NCBI RefSeq assembly: GCF_016612995.1
Contig: NZ_JAEOAH010000029.1
Coordinates: 1 to 64,000, forward strand
DNA length: 64,000 bases
Direction: 5' to 3'
Source of the DNA: Viridibacillus soli
GTDB lineage: Bacteria > Bacillota > Bacilli > Bacillales_A > Planococcaceae
A model generated the notes under the pieces. It had not been told where the DNA came from, made no database searches, and saw only the letters and a list, made by a program, of their open reading frames with translations. Positions 59,610-64,000 of this stretch are shown piece by piece. A program made the translations under genes and the position numbers. Each line of letters starts with the position of its first letter. The first letter of the stretch is position 1.

Positions 59610-60677
59610 TTATCTTCTTCTATTTTTTGCCTTAACAGCTTTCCTAAATCGCTTTATTTCTCGCAAATTATCAATCCTATATTTTAGTCTTTCTTTTTCC
59701 CGACCCTCGGCTTTCAGCTCAGCATGTCTTGCTTCTCTTTCAAGCTTTAGATAGCTTTGTAATCTTTTATTTGAAAGCTCTCCATTTGTAATGGCCTGCT
59801 GTACGGCACAACCTGGTTCACTCTTATGCTGGCAATCATTAAATTTACACTGCTTCGTTAACACATCGATATCTGAAAATGATTTTGATAAATCAACACT
59901 TTGCACCCCCAACTCTCGCATACCAGGGGTATCAATGACAACACCAAGTCACTATATCGTAAAAAGTTCGCGTCTTGTTTTCGTATGCTTTCCTTTATCA
60001 TCATTTCTAAGACCTCTTGTTTCAATGAGCTCTTGACCAAGTAACGAATTTATTAATGTTGATTTTCCAACACCAGATGATCCAATAAAAGCTACCGTCT
60101 GTCCACCTAATAAGTAGTTTTTGATGGGTTCATAGCCCCCATTATCGACACTTGACGTTACGATTACATCAACGCCTATAGAAATCTTAGACACTTCCTC
60201 TAGCATCGCTTCAACATTTTCACACAAATCTGCCTTAGTTAACACGATAACTGGTACTGCTCCACTATCCCATGCAATCGATAGATAGCGTTCCATTCGT
60301 CTTATGTTAAAATCATTATTTAACGACATACATATAAAAATTTTATCAATGTTAGCCGCAATAAGCTGGGTTTCTTGGGTCATTCCGGCTTCTTTGCGTA
60401 CAAGTAAACTTTTTCGAGATAGCACATGGTGAATTATACTATTCCCATCAGCTCGTTTAATCATAACAAAGTCTCCTACGGTCGGATAATTTCTGGCTCC
60501 TGTAGCTTTGAAACGAAACTTTCCAGAAACCTCCGCTTTCAGCTCACCTTGATCAGTAATTAACTTATAAATCCCTTTTGATAGTGAAGACACTCTTCCA
60601 ACATGGAGACCTTCAAAATGTTTTACCTCTTTTAAGAAAAACTCATTTAAACCCAAATCTTTCATTTCAATATTCAA
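59610..60677 (-). pseudogene. rsgA: Ribosome small-subunit GTPase RsgA, split by two adjacent stops
   Basis: The frame begins with TTG 60677 (AGGAGG upstream) and reads an OB-fold (about 25-95, with ARNYPTVGDFVMIKRADGN), then a circularly permuted GTPase with LTKADL (G4), FIGSSGVGKSTLINSLLGQ (G1) and up to RRELFTI. There TAG TGA occur in frame (59952-59947). The same frame continues LGVVIDTPGMRELGVQ (G3), the zinc finger CKFNDCQHKSEPGCAV and a basic tail to 59610. Apart from the tandem stops all expected parts are present. RsgA helps late 30S maturation; a second intact copy elsewhere is likely. The double stop makes simple sequencing error less likely. Confidence 0.8.
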
Positions 60678-60945
60678 CGTACCATCCTCCTAAAGTTTAC
60701 GTACAACTTTTGGAAGGCCTAATGTATGGGGTTAATTAACACGTACCTCCCTCAAAGTTTCAATTCCAGTAAAATATGTATTAGTCATAAAACACCCACT
60801 CCTCTCATTTATTAATACAGTCAATATACCATCGATTAGAAAAATATTCTATATATACCTAAAAAAAACTGCGACGGATAACAAACCATTTCAAAACAAA
60901 TTTATTATTTTTAACTCTCTATTTTAATCTGTAGCGCCCTAAATA

Positions 60946-61515
60946 TTATGTATTATTAAATCTTCTTTTCTCAATAGCTAGTAAGTGATAACCATCAAAA
61001 GTTACTTGATAAATATCTGGTTTTTCGGTCGATTTCCAGAAATCATATCCAAGTGAAGGTTTGAAGTAATTTAATATAGATGTCATGATATTGCCGTGGG
61101 TTCCAATAGCTACATTTTCAAACTTTGGGTTTCCTAAAATATCAAGAATAATAGGTAATGATCTATTCTGGGCTTCTCTGATTGACTCTCCACCTTCTAA
61201 ACAAAAGTCTATATTCTCGAATGACTTCCAAAGTGCTACATCTATTTCATTTTGAGGTAATTTATATTGCCCTTTAATCGCTCGTTCTCTTAGACCTTCT
61301 TCAATGACAACCTTAGAAGGTTCGATTAGTCCATCCAAGGTCTGTATTGCCCGTTTATAGGGGCTAGAAAACACCGCATCAAACTCAATTTCACTTAATG
61401 AATTAACAAGTTTCTCAGCCAATTCTTTTCCTTTTTCAGAAAGTGGCCGTTCACGTTCTTGACCAAAAATAAATGGCGAATCTGCATGTCTAATAAAGTA
61501 AATATTGATTTTCAA
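60946..61515 (-). CDS. Histidine phosphatase family protein
   Basis: A 189-residue phosphatase of the phosphoglycerate-mutase-like (branch 1) fold. The catalytic motif is YFIRHADSP (RHA instead of RHG), with Arg in SSPYKRAIQT, Glu in EEGLRERAIKG and the second His in GTHGNIMTS. Such proteins remove phosphate from sugars, nucleotides or proteins; no substrate can be named. It starts with TTG at 61515, supported by GGAAGGGAAG. Single gene between the rsgA wreck and a DUF4279 fragment, with no obvious terminator. Reads intact. Confidence 0.85.
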   Translation of the reverse strand: MKINIYFIRHADSPFIFGQERERPLSEKGKELAEKLVNSLSEIEFDAVFSSPYKRAIQTLDGLIEPSKVVIEEGLRERAIKGQYKLPQNEIDVALWKSFENIDFCLEGGESIREAQNRSLPIILDILGNPKFENVAIGTHGNIMTSILNYFKPSLGYDFWKSTEKPDIYQVTFDGYHLLAIEKRRFNNT

Positions 61516-61635
61516 AACTTCCCTTCCTTTGTGAATAAAGAGAGTAGCTCCTTATTTCAACGGTCCTTTTTAAATAATGAAAGACTCCTTCTTTGGATAA
61601 AAGCACGTCCAAATATCATGAATAATATCTATTTG

Positions 61636-61899
61636 TTAATTGATATACGTATTGTACTCAACGATCGCTCCAATGCGCGCTGCGAATTGAATAAAATCAG
61701 GTTCTAGTCTAACTCCATTGAAATCTCCATCTTCTATTACAATTACTATGTCATACTTAAATTCAACATCGTATAATCGTTTAACTTCTAACAACTCTTT
61801 TTCTTTGCTCGTAAGGAGAAATAAGATTTTATCCAATTGTTCATCTGTATCAACAGTTTCTTTATATCCTGTTTCTAATTCCCAACAACCTTCTTTCAT
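61636..61899 (-). pseudogene. DUF4279-like protein, N-terminally truncated
   Basis: An 87-codon frame that looks like the second half of a DUF4279 protein: CWELETGYKETVDTDEQLDK, LYDVEFKYDIVIVIEDGDFN, and the ending VRLEPDFIQFAARIGAIVEY. Full-length members are about 130 residues, and the missing part would lie upstream, where stops occur right before the ATG. No clear ribosome site. Some DUF4279 proteins are thought to be immunity-like; nothing here shows that. Confidence 0.6.
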
Positions 61900-62053
61900 T
61901 TTTTATGTCTAGTCTAGGATATAACCTGCTCCATAGCTATAAACTACTCAGCTCCTTATTTTTAATTTGTATTATTATAATCACTAAAAATATACACATT
62001 AACCTAACAAAACCATTTTGTAGTATAATTTTTATACATAGAACAGTGGAAAC

Positions 62054-62087
62054 AAGTATTAAAAAACACTGTTGTTTTTTAATACTT
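62054..62087. terminator. Inverted repeat before the membrane gene
   Basis: AAGTATTAAAAAAC and GTTTTTTAATACTT form a 14-bp AT-rich stem 24 bp before the start region of the gene at 62112. It could be a terminator or a structured leader. Confidence 0.45.
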
Positions 62088-62111
62088 ATTTATGGATGGA
62101 GGAGTTATGAA

Positions 62112-62765
62112 GTGGTGTTAGATTTTTTATTTACTGTTATTTTTGTTCTTGGTGTTTACTATCTAATTAGATATCGATTAAATTTAAATAAAGCCGTTCA
62201 ACTCTCTAAAAATGCACTATATCCTAGTAAAGAAGATGAGTTTAATAGTATCATCCTTCCAGTTGAGTGGAGAGAGATGGAACCTCTCAGCAAAAATACG
62301 AAGTCTTATCAGTATGTTAAATGGGGAACCGTGGTTGCTATTATATTATCAACAATTCTATTATGGATTGTTCTTGTAACAGACTTGTTAGAATATTCCT
62401 TCTTTAGTGTTGCCTATATATTTTTTGCAATCATTAACGCGGTTAGACATCGTGGTAATTTGTTCATTTTACCAAATGGATTAATCTTTAATGGAAGGTA
62501 CTATTCTTCCAATCAAATAAAGGGCTATGAAGCAGAAAAAATAATTCGTTGGCATGAGCTCTATGGTCTTAATTCTAAAGGGAATAATGCTTATAAATTG
62601 ACATTGAACATAAAAAACAAACGATACACACCTAATTTTATTGTGATAAAAGATCATGATAGTCTAGGACAAATTTTAGATTTACTTAATATGCAAGGTA
62701 TTTCGGGAATAACCAAAGTGGAGCAACCTTTTTCATCAGTAGGCAACTTAACAAATAAATCTTAA
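62112..62765 (+). CDS. Membrane protein of unknown function
   Basis: A 217-residue protein with a first helix (about 2-22, LDFLFTVIFVLGVYYLIRY) and two more at about 77-100 and 105-121 (VVAIILSTILLWIVLV, FSVAYIFFAIINAV). A cytoplasmic C-terminal part of about 95 residues with PH-like strands follows (LFILPNGLIFNGRYYSSNQI). The frame is open much further up, but I start at GTG 62112, nine bases after GGAGG; the next codon is also GTG. The earlier part has no ribosome site and overlaps a hairpin. No family identified with confidence; it resembles YcxB-like or DUF5673-type membrane proteins in plan. Confidence 0.6.
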   Translation: MVLDFLFTVIFVLGVYYLIRYRLNLNKAVQLSKNALYPSKEDEFNSIILPVEWREMEPLSKNTKSYQYVKWGTVVAIILSTILLWIVLVTDLLEYSFFSVAYIFFAIINAVRHRGNLFILPNGLIFNGRYYSSNQIKGYEAEKIIRWHELYGLNSKGNNAYKLTLNIKNKRYTPNFIVIKDHDSLGQILDLLNMQGISGITKVEQPFSSVGNLTNKS

Positions 62766-63169
62766 GCTGTTACATTAAGAAATCAAAATATCCAATTAAT
62801 AGATGAATATATTTATTATCTTCCAATACATTTAAAAATGAATTAAGACAAAACTAAAAGGATTGAGCCCTGTGCAGTATAGGGTTTAATCCTTAATAGC
62901 TGTCTAAAATATTTTTCTAACATTTTGGGTAACTTCATATACTATTAACTTAGATTTTTTAGAGATATATCCCAAAAATATACTTGCTAGATTTTCATTT
63001 TTACAGTGTATTATATCTCAAAAGCCTTTAAAATAATTAGCAATAAAACGATTAGCAACATTAGGTACAGTAACGGGTGTTTTAGTACAAGGATTTAACC
63101 TGACAGTGTCCATCCATCTATACTATTTCCATTATCATATTATCGAAAAAAATAGGAAATAAAGATGAG
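62766..63169. other. Gap with one terminator-like hairpin
   Basis: AAGGATTGAGCCCT (62858) pairs with AGGGTTTAATCCTT (ends 62894), a terminator-like stem 93 bp past the membrane gene. No gene seen in the rest. Confidence 0.5.
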
Positions 63170-63205
63170 ATGACATTTATTATCAAATTAAAAATAGGTT
63201 CATCA

Positions 63206-63358
63206 ATGTATACATTATTGCTTATTTTGTTAGCTGTAGTTATTTTCTTTGTGCCTGCTGGTACTATCTATTTTAGACAATACTTAATCATGATTATTTT
63301 TCTTTCGATTCTTGCCACCGCGGTTTCGAGTATATACTATTATCGAAAAGTGAGCTAG
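63206..63358 (+). CDS. Small two-helix membrane protein
   Basis: A 50-residue hydrophobic protein (MYTLLLILLAVVIFFVPAGT, then LIMIIFLSILATAVSSIYYY and RKVS) with two membrane spans and a basic end. AATAGG lies about ten bases before the ATG at 63206, a weak site; an ATG at 63170 would add 12 residues but has none. Short and not matched to any family, so moderate doubt whether it is expressed. Confidence 0.4.
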   Translation: MYTLLLILLAVVIFFVPAGTIYFRQYLIMIIFLSILATAVSSIYYYRKVS

Positions 63359-63404
63359 TAGCGATGTAGAAACTAAGCTTATTTTCAAAAAAATAATTTT
63401 ATAT

Positions 63405-63749
63405 GTTACCTGATAGAAATAGATAAAACAAATTGGTTGGATGTCGTCTCTTTAACAACAAATAAAGAAATTATGCCAACATTATGTGAAGAATACATAG
63501 CTTCAAATGCTTTGTCAATTGTACAAGCACAATACGAAAAAACATGGATTACAAAAGCGATTGAACATGATCGCAAATTAATCGGTTTTACTAGTAATAG
63601 AGGAGATGAAGAAACTAGACGGATGCAAGGAAATCAATTTATCCACTGATCCAGAAAATGTACGTGGGAAAAAGATATATAAGAACTTGAGGTTTGTGAA
63701 TACAGGACGCTTTGTTGATGGTGAGGAACTATTTTGTATGAAGTTATAA
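63405..63749 (+). pseudogene. GNAT acetyltransferase with a central deletion
   Basis: The first half reads EIDKTNWLDVVSLTTNKEIM, PTLCEEYIASNALSIVQAQY and HDRKLIGFT, the usual start of BltD/PaiA-like acetyltransferases. The acetyl-CoA-binding middle is missing. After a frame change the end reads KEINLSTDPENVRGKKIYKN, LRFVNTGRFVDGEELFCMKL and stops at 63749. An internal deletion plus frameshift makes it non-functional. Confidence 0.7.
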
Positions 63750-63786
63750 GAGCACTTGTTGTCAAGTCTTGATAGGCGAACAATAA

Positions 63787-63809
63787 GCCCAACTGGTTGT
63801 CAGCTGGGC
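63787..63809. terminator. Terminator-like hairpin after the GNAT pseudogene
   Basis: GCCCAACT pairs with AGCTGGGC (one mismatch), then ATTTGT. The last 190 bp of the window show no gene. Confidence 0.45.
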
Positions 63810-64000
63810 ATTTGTACACTATTTAATTTGTCTTTTAGATTTTCTAATACTAACTAACTATACTCACAGATGCTATGATAATAAAAATTACAAGCGAACT
63901 ATTAATAGAACATTTAATCATCTATTCTTTGATTGGAGAGGTGCGTTATTTCTATAATTCGCTCGCACAAAAATCTTTCGATTCCTGGATACTTTTCTCC

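Noticed and set aside
61516..61635. Further coding remnant upstream of the histidine phosphatase
   Set aside because: Short fragments appear in two frames but none is long enough or similar enough to a known family to support.

Overview
The window looks like chromosome from a low-GC, Gram-positive, spore-forming Bacillaceae/Planococcaceae bacterium, most like Lysinibacillus. The reasons are AT-rich DNA, strong GGAGG ribosome sites with frequent TTG/GTG starts, lipobox lipoproteins, a T-box leader, a Bce-type antibiotic-sensing module, RNase J and Bacillus-type insertion sequences. The genus is an inference. No rRNA or tRNA gene was recognised.

Layout. 0-3 kb: a decayed membrane gene, an alkaline phosphatase with a candidate Pho box, and a lipoprotein. 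3-8 kb: a MacB-type ABC exporter beside the wreck of a non-ribosomal peptide synthetase (NRPS), then a frameshifted gene of unknown role. 8-16 kb: small enzymes (phosphotransferase, DJ-1-like, GNAT, two Nudix, ASCH) and two copies of a DUF6612-type lipoprotein. 16-23 kb: an MFS exporter behind a T-box riboswitch, an RNase J, a secreted Ig-like/propeller protein and an M3 oligopeptidase. 23-24.7 kb: gene debris and a class I c-di-GMP riboswitch with no intact target. 24.9-29.9 kb: a higher-GC cassette of apparent foreign origin (ABC ATPase, FtsX-type permease, MFS, TetR with a palindromic operator). Its MFS gene is frameshifted by a 13-bp tandem duplication.

30-36 kb: a group II intron fragment, the third DUF6612 lipoprotein, and several pseudogenes (UPF0715-like, pentapeptide, MBL-fold, GNAT, CD3324-like). 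36-44 kb is a virulence island. It holds a large secreted PA/Vip1/Vpb4-family pore-forming toxin without an enzymatic partner, an IS256 copy with 8-bp target duplications inserted just upstream of it, a secreted PI-specific phospholipase C with a ricin-type lectin tail, and the wreck of a second toxin of the same family. The live and dead toxin genes share a conserved block of about 76 bp upstream. 44.6-50 kb: a CD3324-type regulator with a leader-peptide/hairpin region, a truncated MBL enzyme, a nucleotidyltransferase and a serine hydrolase. 50-55 kb: a complete BceAB-BceRS-like peptide-antibiotic detoxification module, with a TTACA-N4-TGTAA operator before the transporter genes. 55-64 kb: a ResA-like thioredoxin, RND/IS1380 and thioesterase/ABC deletion scars, a ZmaR-like acetyltransferase, a decayed IS1182, an RsgA gene split by two stop codons, a histidine phosphatase and further truncated genes.

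Two themes stand out. First, three tandem arrays (33.9, 36.1-36.6 and 48.2-48.8 kb) are built from the same 21-bp module. Two of them share a 21+21+30+21 = 93-bp higher-order unit, and all three have the same orientation between tandem minus-strand genes. This repeat family is the best candidate here for something undescribed. Second, pseudogenes are very dense, many broken by homopolymer indels or single stop codons. This suggests an actively decaying accessory region, although sequencing error must be excluded for the homopolymer cases.
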